49,259 nucleotides of DNA from an uncultured Lachnospiraceae bacterium (lineage in GTDB: Bacteria > Bacillota > Clostridia > Lachnospirales > Lachnospiraceae). How positions within the stretch are numbered: the first letter of the stretch is position 1; every line of letters starts with the position of its first letter. Shown here piece by piece: positions 24,589-34,017 of this stretch. The notes beneath the pieces are model-generated. The model saw nothing but the letters and a program-made list of their open reading frames with translations. It was not told where the DNA came from and ran no database searches. Made by a program: the position numbers and the translations under genes. Location of the stretch: assembly GCA_902786515.1 (NCBI GenBank), contig CADADA010000025.1:1-49259 (forward strand). Direction: 5' to 3'.

Positions 24589-26253
24589 TTAAACATTAAA
24601 ACAGCTTCCTCCAATAAATTCCCTTAATAACGAGTTATTTGGAATATTCTTACTGTCAACTCCCAAAAAATAATCTAAGAACTTCAGCAGTCTTTTTGCC
24701 TCAACATACTCCGGTGCATCCTGTGGTATTCCGAATAAAAGCGGTTCTACATACTGTTTTAACACACTCAGCTCATATATAAGTGCTGAATTAAACATAA
24801 CATCCGCTTCCTCCTGCACCGGAAAAATATAATTTTCCTCACCATATCGTACAGAATGCCATCTTGCAATCGTCTCTCTTGCAGAAATACCACGGGTTCT
24901 GGCATCTCTAACCATTCGTCTTATCAGTCTTCCGTCTGTTGTAGGAATACGGTTATGTTCATCTACATTAAGCTGAGTCAGTGCGCTGATATAGATTTTA
25001 AATTTACTGTCCTTTGAAAGTGAATATGAAAATCTGTCATTCAATCCGTGTATTCCTTCAATTACAAGAATATTGTCTTTGTTAAGCTTAATAGTTTTTC
25101 CATTATACTCTCTTTTTCCCGTTATAAAATTATATGTAGGCATCGCAACTTCTTCTCCCCGCTCTAATGCCTTCATATCTTTATTAAACTGCTCGACATC
25201 AAGTGCCTCAAGAACTTCAAAGTTATAATTTCCGTTCTCATCCCTTGGCGTGTGTTCTCTGTCAATGAAATAATCATCAGCACCAATAGTGTATGGCGTG
25301 AGCCCGTTTACCCTCAACTGAACCGCCAGTCTGTGTGAAAAAGAGGTTTTTCCCGAAGAAGACGGTCCTGCTATCATAACAAATTTTACATTATCAGAAT
25401 TCGCAATCTGAGATGCAATCTCAGCAATCTTCTTTTCCTGCAGAGCTTCCTGTATCAGGATAATATCGTTAATATTTCCCTTTGATATCTGCTCATTAAG
25501 TGCTCCAACGTTGCTGATATTAAGCTTCCTGCTCCAATCACCGGATTCATTAAGTATCCCGAACAGTTTATTCTGCGGTTCAAATGGTTTTAAACCATTC
25601 GGATTGTCTTTTGTCGGCAGCTGGATGACAAAGCCGTCAGCATATTTGTATAATTTGAAATGTTTGATATATTTTGTGCTCGGCAGCATATATCCGTAAA
25701 AATAATCCTGAAAATTTTTCAGACTGTATACGTTTACGTTAGATGCCCTTCTGAATTTGAAAAGATTTACCTTATCATACATCTTATGCCGTTCAAAAAG
25801 AGAAATCGCTCTCTCTACGCTGATACTTCTCTTGTGAATAGGAATATCCTCACGTACAAGCTCTCTCATTCGTTCTTCGACCCTGTCAAGTAATTCCTGC
25901 GTAATTTCTATGCTTCCCTGAACACTGCAATAATATCCTTTACTCAAAGAAAATTCCACAACCACTTTCTCTACGCCGTTTCCCTCTGTTATGTCATAAA
26001 ATGATTTTAACATCAAAAGCGTTGCACTTCTTTTGTACGTTTCAATTCCGGGTGAAGTCGATGTTGTAACAAGCTCAACCTGACAATCCGAGGTAATCTC
26101 CCTGAACAGTTCTGTCAGTTTTCCGTTTTTTACAACAAGAACAATATCATGCTCATATTCATCCTGAAAATCATCTGCCACATTCTGAAAAGTACTTCCT
26201 TCCGGATACTTTCTAACCTCATCCCCAATTGTTACAGAATACTCTTCTCTCAT
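24589..26253 (-). CDS. TGS/ThrRS-like domain fused to a uridine kinase-type nucleoside kinase
   Basis: The 554-residue protein begins with a TGS-like domain (about 1-60), then a region resembling the second additional domain of threonyl-tRNA synthetase (about 60-190, with ITQELLDRVEERMRELV). It ends in a P-loop kinase (about 280-490): Walker A AGPSSSGKTS, the DDYF substrate segment and an IEGIHGLN lid, as in uridine kinase/phosphoribulokinase. The fusion is known in Clostridia, usually annotated as nucleoside kinase. Its substrate is uncertain. Start is the ATG at 26253, overlapping the trmK stop (ATGA). It ends the deoD-dgt-dnaG-rpoD-trmK run. Confidence 0.9.
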   Translation of the reverse strand: MREEYSVTIGDEVRKYPEGSTFQNVADDFQDEYEHDIVLVVKNGKLTELFREITSDCQVELVTTSTSPGIETYKRSATLLMLKSFYDITEGNGVEKVVVEFSLSKGYYCSVQGSIEITQELLDRVEERMRELVREDIPIHKRSISVERAISLFERHKMYDKVNLFKFRRASNVNVYSLKNFQDYFYGYMLPSTKYIKHFKLYKYADGFVIQLPTKDNPNGLKPFEPQNKLFGILNESGDWSRKLNISNVGALNEQISKGNINDIILIQEALQEKKIAEIASQIANSDNVKFVMIAGPSSSGKTSFSHRLAVQLRVNGLTPYTIGADDYFIDREHTPRDENGNYNFEVLEALDVEQFNKDMKALERGEEVAMPTYNFITGKREYNGKTIKLNKDNILVIEGIHGLNDRFSYSLSKDSKFKIYISALTQLNVDEHNRIPTTDGRLIRRMVRDARTRGISARETIARWHSVRYGEENYIFPVQEEADVMFNSALIYELSVLKQYVEPLLFGIPQDAPEYVEAKRLLKFLDYFLGVDSKNIPNNSLLREFIGGSCFNV

Positions 26254-26972
26254 AAGGCGCCACTTCCTTCCCAATATTCCAGCGCTGATTCCAAAACTTT
26301 CATTTCATCATTCAACTCTTTTTTTCTGCCACGAATCATTTCAGAATCCCCACTTAGTTTCTTTAGTATATTATTGTATTTTATCTTTTTCAGATTTAGA
26401 TATTCCTTTAATACTTCATCTCTGTTTTCCAATAATATTTTCCCATATAAAAAAAATTCTTCTTTATCGTAATTCATTGTTCCATGCACTGCTTTTATAA
26501 CGGTATAGTATTTTCCTTCATCAAGCAGCATCTTCTCTTTTGTAATTTTATATTCGTGTTCCATCAGATAATGCCTGACATTTTCTATATCTGTATGCGG
26601 TGACAGAATCAGATTAGAAACAGACGTTAAAACATTTTTACCGTTTTCAAGTATATTAGCAATCAGCCTGCCTCCCATCCCGGCAATTATAACGGTGTCC
26701 GCTTCATTTTCTTCTAATTTTTCCAATCCGTCCGATAATCTCAATCCGATATGCTCTGACACACCATATAACCTTATGTTCTCGTCCGCTTTTCCAAGCG
26801 GTCCCTCGTTTATGTCCATTCCAATGGCATAATCAACAATGCCATTTAGAACAAGGTAAATCGGTATATGTCCATGGTCTGTTCCCACATCGGCAACCAC
26901 CGCCCCCTTATCCACAAAATCAGCAATACATTTTAGTCTTTTTGATAAATTTATATTTTTTAATTCCATCAT
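26250..26972 (-). CDS. trmK: tRNA (adenine(22)-N1)-methyltransferase
   Basis: The 240-residue class I SAM methyltransferase makes m1A at position 22 of tRNA. It has the TrmK signatures KRLKCIADFV, VADVGTDHGHIPIYL (SAM motif I), GMDINEGPL, and the catalytic-region IIAGMGGRLI. The C-terminal third is a charged helical coiled coil, as in Bacillus YqfN. The ATG overlaps the rpoD stop by one base. The order rpoD-trmK is common in Firmicutes. Confidence 0.95.
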   Translation of the reverse strand: MMELKNINLSKRLKCIADFVDKGAVVADVGTDHGHIPIYLVLNGIVDYAIGMDINEGPLGKADENIRLYGVSEHIGLRLSDGLEKLEENEADTVIIAGMGGRLIANILENGKNVLTSVSNLILSPHTDIENVRHYLMEHEYKITKEKMLLDEGKYYTVIKAVHGTMNYDKEEFFLYGKILLENRDEVLKEYLNLKKIKYNNILKKLSGDSEMIRGRKKELNDEMKVLESALEYWEGSGAL

Positions 26973-28084
26973 TATTCTAAATAATCCTTTAGTTTTTTGC
27001 TTCTGCTCGGGTGTCTCAGTTTTCTTAGTGCTTTAGCTTCTATCTGTCTGATTCTTTCCCTTGTCACGCCAAAATCTCTTCCAACCTCCTCAAGGGTTCT
27101 TGCCCTGCCATCATCCAGCCCGAATCTCAATCGCAAAACCTTCTGTTCTCTCGGCGTCAATGTCTTAATCACATCGATTAGCTGCTCCCTCATAAGAACA
27201 AATGCTGCTGCCTCTGACGGCATCGGAATGTTATAATCCTGAATAAAATCTCCAAGATGTGAATCATCCTCTTCTCCGACAGGCACCTCCAAAGATACCG
27301 GTTCCTGTGATATCTTAAGTATGTCTCTTACTTTTTCCGGTGATAAATCCATCTTTTCTGCTATCTCCTCAGGAGTAGGTTCTCTTCCAAGTTCCTGCAA
27401 AAGCTCTCTTGAATTACGGATGACTTTATTTATAGTCTCGACCATATGAACCGGTATTCTTATTGTTCTTGCCTGATCAGCTATAGAACGCGTAATAGCC
27501 TGTTTTATCCACCATGTTGCGTAGGTACTGAACTTATATCCACGGCTGTAATCAAATTTTTCTACCGCCTTTATAAGTCCAAGATTACCCTCCTGTATCA
27601 AATCAAGAAACATCATTCCTCTTCCAACGTATTTCTTTGCGATGCTGACCACTAGTCTTAAATTTGCTTCCGCAAGTCTTTTCTTAGCCTCCATATCGCC
27701 TTCTTCCGCTTTTTTTGCCAGTTCTATTTCTTCTTCCGCTGACAGGAGAGGAATTTTCCCTATTTCTTTGAGATACATTCTTACAGGATCTTCCAATCCG
27801 ATTCCTTCCGGTACCGACAAGTCAACATTTTCGATGTCAGTTTCCTCAACATCATCTAAATCTATCTCTTCATCATCAATATCATCAGAATCTCTAATTT
27901 CAAGTACATCAACAGATGCTTTTTCAAGTTCTGACATCACCCTGTCTTCCAATTCCTGATCAAACTCAATATCACCAAAATATTTAGCTATATCTTTATA
28001 TTCAATCACATTTCTGCTGCTTTTTGCATCTTCAATCATTTTATTTAATATGCTTTGAAATACGCTGTCATCCAACATCGGCAC
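26972..28084 (-). CDS. rpoD: primary sigma factor SigA/RpoD
   Basis: The 370-residue sigma-70 protein has a short acidic region 1.1 ([12 protein letters not shown]), region 1.2 ([11 protein letters not shown]), region 2 with [15 protein letters not shown] and [15 protein letters not shown], region 3, and region 4 ([21 protein letters not shown]). It directs RNA polymerase to the TTGACA/TATAAT promoters seen throughout this window. The start is either GTG at 28084, with AAGGA 6 bases upstream, or the ATG two codons later; both are plausible. It lies 40 bp after dnaG. Confidence 0.98.
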   Translation of the reverse strand: MPMLDDSVFQSILNKMIEDAKSSRNVIEYKDIAKYFGDIEFDQELEDRVMSELEKASVDVLEIRDSDDIDDEEIDLDDVEETDIENVDLSVPEGIGLEDPVRMYLKEIGKIPLLSAEEEIELAKKAEEGDMEAKKRLAEANLRLVVSIAKKYVGRGMMFLDLIQEGNLGLIKAVEKFDYSRGYKFSTYATWWIKQAITRSIADQARTIRIPVHMVETINKVIRNSRELLQELGREPTPEEIAEKMDLSPEKVRDILKISQEPVSLEVPVGEEDDSHLGDFIQDYNIPMPSEAAAFVLMREQLIDVIKTLTPREQKVLRLRFGLDDGRARTLEEVGRDFGVTRERIRQIEAKALRKLRHPSRSKKLKDYLE

Positions 28085-28124
28085 ACCCCATCCTTTCCGG
28101 CATTTACTATTATCTTCGAGATTT

Positions 28125-29882
28125 TTATATGGAAATATGCAAATTTCTTAATTTTGCCTTCTCTTTTATGGTATTTTGCAATACTCCAACATCTGTTGTA
28201 GTATTGCTTACATAATCCAGACTGTTGTTCTTTACCTTCTTTATTATCTCATTTAACGATTTTTCCTTTTCCTGATTTGATAATCCTTCACTCAGCGAAG
28301 CGTGAAACAGGCCTGCGGCCTCCTTTTGCTCATCCTCACCGGTAAAACTGCTAAGAATTCTTGCCGGATTAACCTCGCCTCTGCCCAGTTGTTCAAATAA
28401 CTTTGTCGCAACCTTATTGTAAAAAGGATCTATGAAATCGCTTTCCGTGATAATAGATTTTATTTTATCATATATAGTATTGTCCTCAATCAGCCATGTA
28501 AGCAGGATTTTTTGTGACTGTTTTACCCCATCGTCCTGTTTTTTTGTATTTTTTTCTGTCTCATTTACCCGGCTCTGTGCAGCTGGTTCACCTGTATATG
28601 TTAATGATTTTTTATACACCAGCCGTTCCATGCTCTCTTTGGGAATCATAAATTCTTCGCAAACCGTATCGACATATACATTTCTCTCCATCTCATCAGA
28701 AAAAAGTAAAAGTCTGTCTGCAACCTGCCCGTAAAATCTGGTCTTTTCATCAGGATCTTTCAAATCAAACTGGTTCATAAGCATCCTTATCTCATATATA
28801 AATGCATTTTCAGCCTCTACAATTCTTTTTTCAAATTCATCCGTTCCCATATTTTTAATCAATTCATCAGGGTCCTTGTACGGTCTCATGTTGATAACTT
28901 TTACAGATAGCCCTGCATTTCTAAGAATCGGTATGGCACGAAGCGCTGCCTTGACTCCCGCACCGTCACTGTCAAATGTAAGCAGAACCTGATCCGTATA
29001 TCGTTTTATCATATGGGCATGTCCGGGAGTAAATGCTGTTCCCAAAGAAGCAACCGCATTATCCACACCCGCCTGATGCAGGGCAATTACATCCATATAT
29101 CCCTCACAAATAATAATATTTCCACGTCTCGATGTTCTGGCGAAATTCATGCCGTAAAGATTTCTTCCTTTATCGAATACCTTTGTCTCGGGAGAATTGA
29201 TATACTTCGGCTTTCCGTCTCCGAGCACACGCCCACCAAATCCTATTACTTTGTTACCATTATCCATGATAGGGTACATAACCCTGTTCCAAAAAGCATC
29301 ATACATTCCTTTTTCACTGTATTTAACAAGGCCGGATTCTTTTAAAATCTCATCATCATAGCCTTTCTTTTTTAAATATTCATACAGTGAATTACTGTAT
29401 TTTAAAGAATATCCGAGTCCGAATTTCGTCATCGTCTCATCACTAAGCCCTCGCTCTTTAAAATATCTGTACCCCTGTTCCCCATTTGGACTTCTCAACT
29501 GGTGATAGAAAAATTTTGCTGCTTCTTTATTGACTTCGAGTATCTTAGTCTTTATATCTCTGTCCTTTTTTTCTTCATTTGAATATTCTGCCTTGGGCAA
29601 TTCTATGCCCGCCCTATCGGCAAGCCTGCTAACTGCCTCCGGAAAAGTATCATTTTCATATTTCATTAAAAAAGTAAATACGTTTCCCCCTTCACCGCAG
29701 CCAAAACAATAATACATCTGTTTTGAAGGTGTCACTGAAAACGAAGGAGATTTTTCATTATGAAACGGACACAATCCAAAATAGGAACTGCCTTTTTTTT
29801 GTAATTTTACATAATCTGAAATCACTTCTACAATATCATTTTTTAATCTGATTTCCTCTATCAGGTCATCCGGATAATACAT
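28125..29882 (-). CDS. dnaG: DNA primase
   Basis: The 585-residue primase has the CHC2 zinc finger ([13 protein letters not shown], then [11 protein letters not shown]), the RNA polymerase/TOPRIM core ([21 protein letters not shown]) and a C-terminal DnaB-binding helical domain. It makes RNA primers for lagging-strand synthesis. Start ATG has AAAGG at suitable distance. The order dgt-dnaG-rpoD is the Firmicutes form of the macromolecular synthesis operon. Confidence 0.98.
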   Translation of the reverse strand: MYYPDDLIEEIRLKNDIVEVISDYVKLQKKGSSYFGLCPFHNEKSPSFSVTPSKQMYYCFGCGEGGNVFTFLMKYENDTFPEAVSRLADRAGIELPKAEYSNEEKKDRDIKTKILEVNKEAAKFFYHQLRSPNGEQGYRYFKERGLSDETMTKFGLGYSLKYSNSLYEYLKKKGYDDEILKESGLVKYSEKGMYDAFWNRVMYPIMDNGNKVIGFGGRVLGDGKPKYINSPETKVFDKGRNLYGMNFARTSRRGNIIICEGYMDVIALHQAGVDNAVASLGTAFTPGHAHMIKRYTDQVLLTFDSDGAGVKAALRAIPILRNAGLSVKVINMRPYKDPDELIKNMGTDEFEKRIVEAENAFIYEIRMLMNQFDLKDPDEKTRFYGQVADRLLLFSDEMERNVYVDTVCEEFMIPKESMERLVYKKSLTYTGEPAAQSRVNETEKNTKKQDDGVKQSQKILLTWLIEDNTIYDKIKSIITESDFIDPFYNKVATKLFEQLGRGEVNPARILSSFTGEDEQKEAAGLFHASLSEGLSNQEKEKSLNEIIKKVKNNSLDYVSNTTTDVGVLQNTIKEKAKLRNLHISI

Positions 29883-29930
29883 TTATAAACAACCTTTCTA
29901 TAACAGTTACATTTTTGATTTACTATAGCT

Positions 29931-30938
29931 TTATTGCAAATTCCAAAATGTCGGAATAAACAATTCCTTGTATTTTTCCACAGAATACTGGTCACTCATT
30001 CCGGCAATATAATCACACACAACTCTGTCAACAACCTGACCTTTTTCAATCAGCATTCTGTATTCCTCCGGCAATTCATTCACGTGGCTGAAATAATACC
30101 GGTACAATACTTTGAGCATTTCTTTGGCTTTTTCCTCCTGTCCCTTTGCAACAGGATTAGAATAAACATTTTCGAACATAAAATTTCTAAGTCCGCTCAT
30201 GGCTTCGCTAATATCATCCGTCATAATGATATCCGGCCGGTCTATACTATTTTCAATAATACTATGTATCATTGTATTGAGTCTTTTATTTTTAGAATTG
30301 CCAAGAACAGATGTATATTTTTCAGGCAAATCCTCTTCTTTCAATATCCTTCCGCGTATTGCATCATCTATATCATGGTTTATATAAGCAATTTTATCTG
30401 AAAGTCTGACAATCTTACCTTCGAGTGTAGACGGATTGCCGCTTGTCCTGTGATTTACAATTCCATCTCTGACTTCCTTTGTAAGATTCAGTCCCTTACC
30501 CTTTTTTTCTATAATTTCAACAACCCTCAGGCTCTGTTTGTAATGTGCAAATCCACATTCACAGACTTTGTTCAAAGCATCTTCTCCTGCATGTCCAAAA
30601 GGGGTATGTCCCAGGTCATGACCCAATGCTATGGCCTCTGTTAAATCTTCGTTCATACGTAAAGCCTTTGCTATGGTTCTGGCAATCTGTGATACTTCAA
30701 GAGTATGTGTCAGTCTTGTCCTGTAATGGTCGCCTGCCGGTGCAAGAAAAACCTGTGTCTTATGTTTCATTCTTCTAAACGACTTACAATGAATAATTCT
30801 GTCCCTGTCACGCTGAAAGCAGGTTCTAATGTCGCATTCTTCCTCATCCGTATCCCGTCCTAATGATTCACTGCTAAAAGTTGCATATTTACTAAGACTT
30901 TTTCTTTCGATTTCTTCCAAACTCTCTCTAATATTCAC
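29931..30938 (-). CDS. dgt: deoxyguanosinetriphosphate triphosphohydrolase-like protein
   Basis: The 335-residue HD-domain enzyme releases tripolyphosphate from dNTPs. Conserved residues are visible: CKSFRRMKHKTQVF, RTRLTHTLEVSQIAR, and the HD site ALGHDLGHTPFGHAGE. The start is the GTG at 30938 because AGGTGAGG lies just upstream; the GTG four codons earlier sits 2 bases after the deoD stop with no site. It overlaps nothing but is 14 bp from deoD, so the two nucleotide-salvage genes are probably co-transcribed. Confidence 0.93.
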   Translation of the reverse strand: MNIRESLEEIERKSLSKYATFSSESLGRDTDEEECDIRTCFQRDRDRIIHCKSFRRMKHKTQVFLAPAGDHYRTRLTHTLEVSQIARTIAKALRMNEDLTEAIALGHDLGHTPFGHAGEDALNKVCECGFAHYKQSLRVVEIIEKKGKGLNLTKEVRDGIVNHRTSGNPSTLEGKIVRLSDKIAYINHDIDDAIRGRILKEEDLPEKYTSVLGNSKNKRLNTMIHSIIENSIDRPDIIMTDDISEAMSGLRNFMFENVYSNPVAKGQEEKAKEMLKVLYRYYFSHVNELPEEYRMLIEKGQVVDRVVCDYIAGMSDQYSVEKYKELFIPTFWNLQ

Positions 30939-30952
30939 ACTAATCCTCACCT

Positions 30953-31669
30953 CTATAAAATCACTGCTGTATCAAGTGCTAAACTTATCATATTCGTAAA
31001 AGAATTCTGCCGCTCATCTGACGTGGTATCTTTATGAGAAACAAATGAATCAGATATCGTAAGCAGACATGCCGCCTTTTTACCGAGAACAGAAGCATTG
31101 TGAAACAGTGCAAAGCTTTCCATCTCTACTGCAATGCAGCCTTTTTCCTGATATAGTTTTTCATAGTAAGGGGTCTTGTCTTCCCTATAAAACACATCAG
31201 ACGAATGAACCTTTCCTTCGATTATTTTTATATTATTTTTTTCTGAAGTTTCTTTTATAGCTTTATTTAAATCCGTTGAAGGATATGTAATATCTTTATC
31301 ATATCCATTTTGTGTCTTTGCATAAGTTGACTCAGAATATGAGTCCGTAACGAGTACTACATCATAAATATCCGCTTCTTTGCAATACGAGCCCGCCGAA
31401 CCTATACGGATAATATTATTTACTCCATATACAGTATATAATTCATATGAATATATTCCAACGGACGGCATACCCATGCCGGAACCCATAACTGATATTC
31501 TCCTGCCCTTATAAATTCCCGTATAACCATACATATTTCTCACATCATTAAACATCGTAACATCATCAAAATACCTGTCAGCTATCGCTTTTGCTCTCAA
31601 CGGATCCCCCGGCATCAATACCGTTTCTGCTATCATTCCTTTTTCTGCCTTGTTATGTGGTGTCGCCAT
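30953..31669 (-). CDS. deoD: purine-nucleoside phosphorylase, DeoD type
   Basis: The 238-residue hexameric-type enzyme splits purine nucleosides with phosphate. It has TPHNKAEKGMIAETVLMPGDPLRAK, the phosphate-binding GSGMGMPS and RIGSAGSY, and the purine-site VEMESFALF. The final SDS-x-x-S loop (TISDSFVSHKDTTSDER) carries the catalytic Asp region. AGGAGG precedes the ATG by 4 bases. It starts the deoD-dgt-dnaG-rpoD-trmK-kinase run behind its own promoter. Confidence 0.97.
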   Translation of the reverse strand: MATPHNKAEKGMIAETVLMPGDPLRAKAIADRYFDDVTMFNDVRNMYGYTGIYKGRRISVMGSGMGMPSVGIYSYELYTVYGVNNIIRIGSAGSYCKEADIYDVVLVTDSYSESTYAKTQNGYDKDITYPSTDLNKAIKETSEKNNIKIIEGKVHSSDVFYREDKTPYYEKLYQEKGCIAVEMESFALFHNASVLGKKAACLLTISDSFVSHKDTTSDERQNSFTNMISLALDTAVIL

Positions 31670-31731
31670 TATTATTCCTCCTTATGTTCATGATGTACCA
31701 TGCCATTTTTGTTTCAAAAACAAGTGTTACA

Positions 31732-31760
31732 ATTATATCATATTTGCTGACATTAATCAA
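31732..31760 (-). promoter_or_regulatory. promoter of the deoD-dgt-dnaG-rpoD run
   Basis: Minus-strand -35 TTGATT (31755-31760), 17-bp spacer, perfect -10 TATAAT (31732-31737). The leader is about 55 bases. Confidence 0.65.
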
Positions 31761-31782
31761 ACAAATATCACTTTTTTCATTT

Positions 31783-33861
31783 TTAATCTAATCCATAATT
31801 GCTAAAGTGCTCTGCTACACGCTTTACCTCAGTTTCTGCCTGAATAAACGCATCTGCAACTTTCGGGTCAAAATGCGTACCTGCTTCTTTTTTGATAATA
31901 TTTATCGCTTCTTCAAATGAAAATGCCTTTTTATAGCAACGGACTGAAACAAGTGCATCAAATACATCCGCAACCGCCATAATTCTCGCTGAAAGCGGAA
32001 TATCTTCTCCGGATAATCCATACGGATATCCCTTACCATTCCACTTTTCATGATGATACTCAGCAAGATTTTTTGCTTCATTCAGATACCTTGAGTCCGG
32101 CACTGTTTTGATTGCCTGTTCTATAATGTGGCTTCCGGTAGTGGTATGAGTCTTCATAATCTCAAACTCTTCATCCGTCAGTTTCCCGTTTTTATTAAGA
32201 ATGGCATCAGGAATCTGTATTTTACCTATATCATGCAACGGTGCTGAGCTTTCCACATCATACATAAACTGTTCTGTAAGCTGTTCCGAATAATATCCAA
32301 GCTCCAGCATTTTCTTCATAATGATACGTGTATATGCAGCCGTCTTTCTGACATGCTCTCCTGTGGATTCATCTCTGCTTTCCACCACATCTGCCAGTAT
32401 CATTATAAGTGCACTCTGCATCTGTGATATAGTTTCTGTCTTTATCTGCAGGTCATTTGCATATTTCATATTGTTTTCGGTTGTTTTTGAAAATGCCTGA
32501 TACATGTTTTCGATTTCATCGCCGGTATGAATATCCAGCAATTTGATTTTTTCTACATTTTCTTCCAAAGCACCTTCATCATCATACACAAACGCACTCG
32601 CGCTAAGAGACATAGTATTTATCGGGAGTACTATGTTGTATTCTGAAATCCACAGACCTATCGCTACTATTAGTATGATAAATCCAACAAAAATGGATAG
32701 CATTTTACCTATAAACCTATTCATAATGTGTCTAATCAAATCCATGGAAACGTCTGCAGCGACATAGCAGTGGCAAACTCCTTTACTGTCATACACAGGC
32801 TTGTACACGGTAATCAGCCAGCCATAGGTATCATTCGTGATAATAGGCGGAATTTTCTCCCCTTTTAATAATGCCGGAACATATTTATTGAAAGACTCAT
32901 CAAACGGTATGATTTCTCCCAGCTTTGCACCTTCCAGTTCATCAGTATCCAAATCAAATACTACATGGCATCCGTCTTCTTTAATCTGATAAGCATATAA
33001 ATATTCTATATCCGGATAACTCTCTCTTATACTGTACAGTTTTTCTTCCATCAATTTGTATTCTTTACTCTTTCCACCTGTTGCAACATATTCGTCAATC
33101 TGTTCGCCATCTACCAAAGTACAAATATAATCAGTAACTCCGTTCGCAAGTTTTATATGTTCATCAATCGTATATTCCTTATATAACATGGTACTGATAA
33201 TAATAGCTGCAACACCTATTGCCAGTGAAGCAAACAACAACAACAGCATAATCTTTGTCCTCAAGGATAATCTTCGATTGTGATACATTCTTGCATTCAC
33301 TACTTCATCTTTAGAAAGTGGTTTTTGCTGCCACCCCTCTATCTTAAGCCATTTTATAACTGAGTCGGGTAAAAACTTTGTCGCACAGAAAAGAATCAGA
33401 ACGGTAATACCCTTGTCTGCCAAATCCCATAAAAAACTGTTTTTCAGATATTCCCACAGATTTATTCCGGCAGTTGCTGCATTATCAATAATTCCCGAAA
33501 ACACATAACCCTGTCCAACACACAGGCATGTCAAAACTAATATTAATCCAATATAGCCAAATTTCTTCTTTAATATACCCTTGTTCGAAAAATAATATGC
33601 CATTACCGCCACCAGAACATTTGCAACGCCATAATAAACTGCTTCCAAATCATATATTCCTTTGATGATATTTGTAAACAACCCAACGATAATCCCCGGT
33701 ACATATCCTCCAAATACAGCCACTATAACAGTTCCGACACAGTCAAGATAAATATTTAAATTAAATATATCTGCCAGACCGCTTCCTATCATATTTATCA
33801 TGATACCTATCAGACAAACAATAAATATCTTCAATGATCTTTTTCTCTCTCTCAAATTCAT
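31783..33861 (-). CDS. membrane sensor HD-GYP c-di-GMP phosphodiesterase
   Basis: The 692-residue protein has an N-terminal bundle of about five membrane helices (10-165) resembling an ECF-type substrate-binding component (GGYVPGIIVGLFTNIIKG). A helix follows at about 206-228, then an extracellular sensor (230-385, Cache-like, with IEYLYAYQI and WLITVYKPVYD), another helix (386-408), a HAMP-like linker and an HD-GYP domain (490-680). The catalytic motifs are intact: HDIGK (543-547) and HHEKWNGKGYP (603-613). It should hydrolyse c-di-GMP in response to an external or membrane signal. It stands alone, 113 bp upstream of deoD. Confidence 0.9.
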   Translation of the reverse strand: MNLRERKRSLKIFIVCLIGIMINMIGSGLADIFNLNIYLDCVGTVIVAVFGGYVPGIIVGLFTNIIKGIYDLEAVYYGVANVLVAVMAYYFSNKGILKKKFGYIGLILVLTCLCVGQGYVFSGIIDNAATAGINLWEYLKNSFLWDLADKGITVLILFCATKFLPDSVIKWLKIEGWQQKPLSKDEVVNARMYHNRRLSLRTKIMLLLLFASLAIGVAAIIISTMLYKEYTIDEHIKLANGVTDYICTLVDGEQIDEYVATGGKSKEYKLMEEKLYSIRESYPDIEYLYAYQIKEDGCHVVFDLDTDELEGAKLGEIIPFDESFNKYVPALLKGEKIPPIITNDTYGWLITVYKPVYDSKGVCHCYVAADVSMDLIRHIMNRFIGKMLSIFVGFIILIVAIGLWISEYNIVLPINTMSLSASAFVYDDEGALEENVEKIKLLDIHTGDEIENMYQAFSKTTENNMKYANDLQIKTETISQMQSALIMILADVVESRDESTGEHVRKTAAYTRIIMKKMLELGYYSEQLTEQFMYDVESSAPLHDIGKIQIPDAILNKNGKLTDEEFEIMKTHTTTGSHIIEQAIKTVPDSRYLNEAKNLAEYHHEKWNGKGYPYGLSGEDIPLSARIMAVADVFDALVSVRCYKKAFSFEEAINIIKKEAGTHFDPKVADAFIQAETEVKRVAEHFSNYGLD

Positions 33862-33942
33862 GCCTTCTCTCCCAAATGTAATTGTATTATAAAACTAACC
33901 ACTATTATAACATATTTCTTGTAATTATGCACAAATTTTATC

Positions 33943-33971
33943 TTGATATTTACATTTTTTTCATATATCAT
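33943..33971 (+). promoter_or_regulatory. promoter of the transglutaminase-like surface gene
   Basis: -35 TTGATA (33943-33948), 17-bp spacer, -10 TATCAT (33966-33971), followed by a short leader with an AGGAGG 7 bases before the ATG at 34018. Confidence 0.55.
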
Positions 33972-34017
33972 ATAAGTAAGGGGACTTTTGCCAGTTTGAA
34001 GTCTAGGAGGAATGTAT

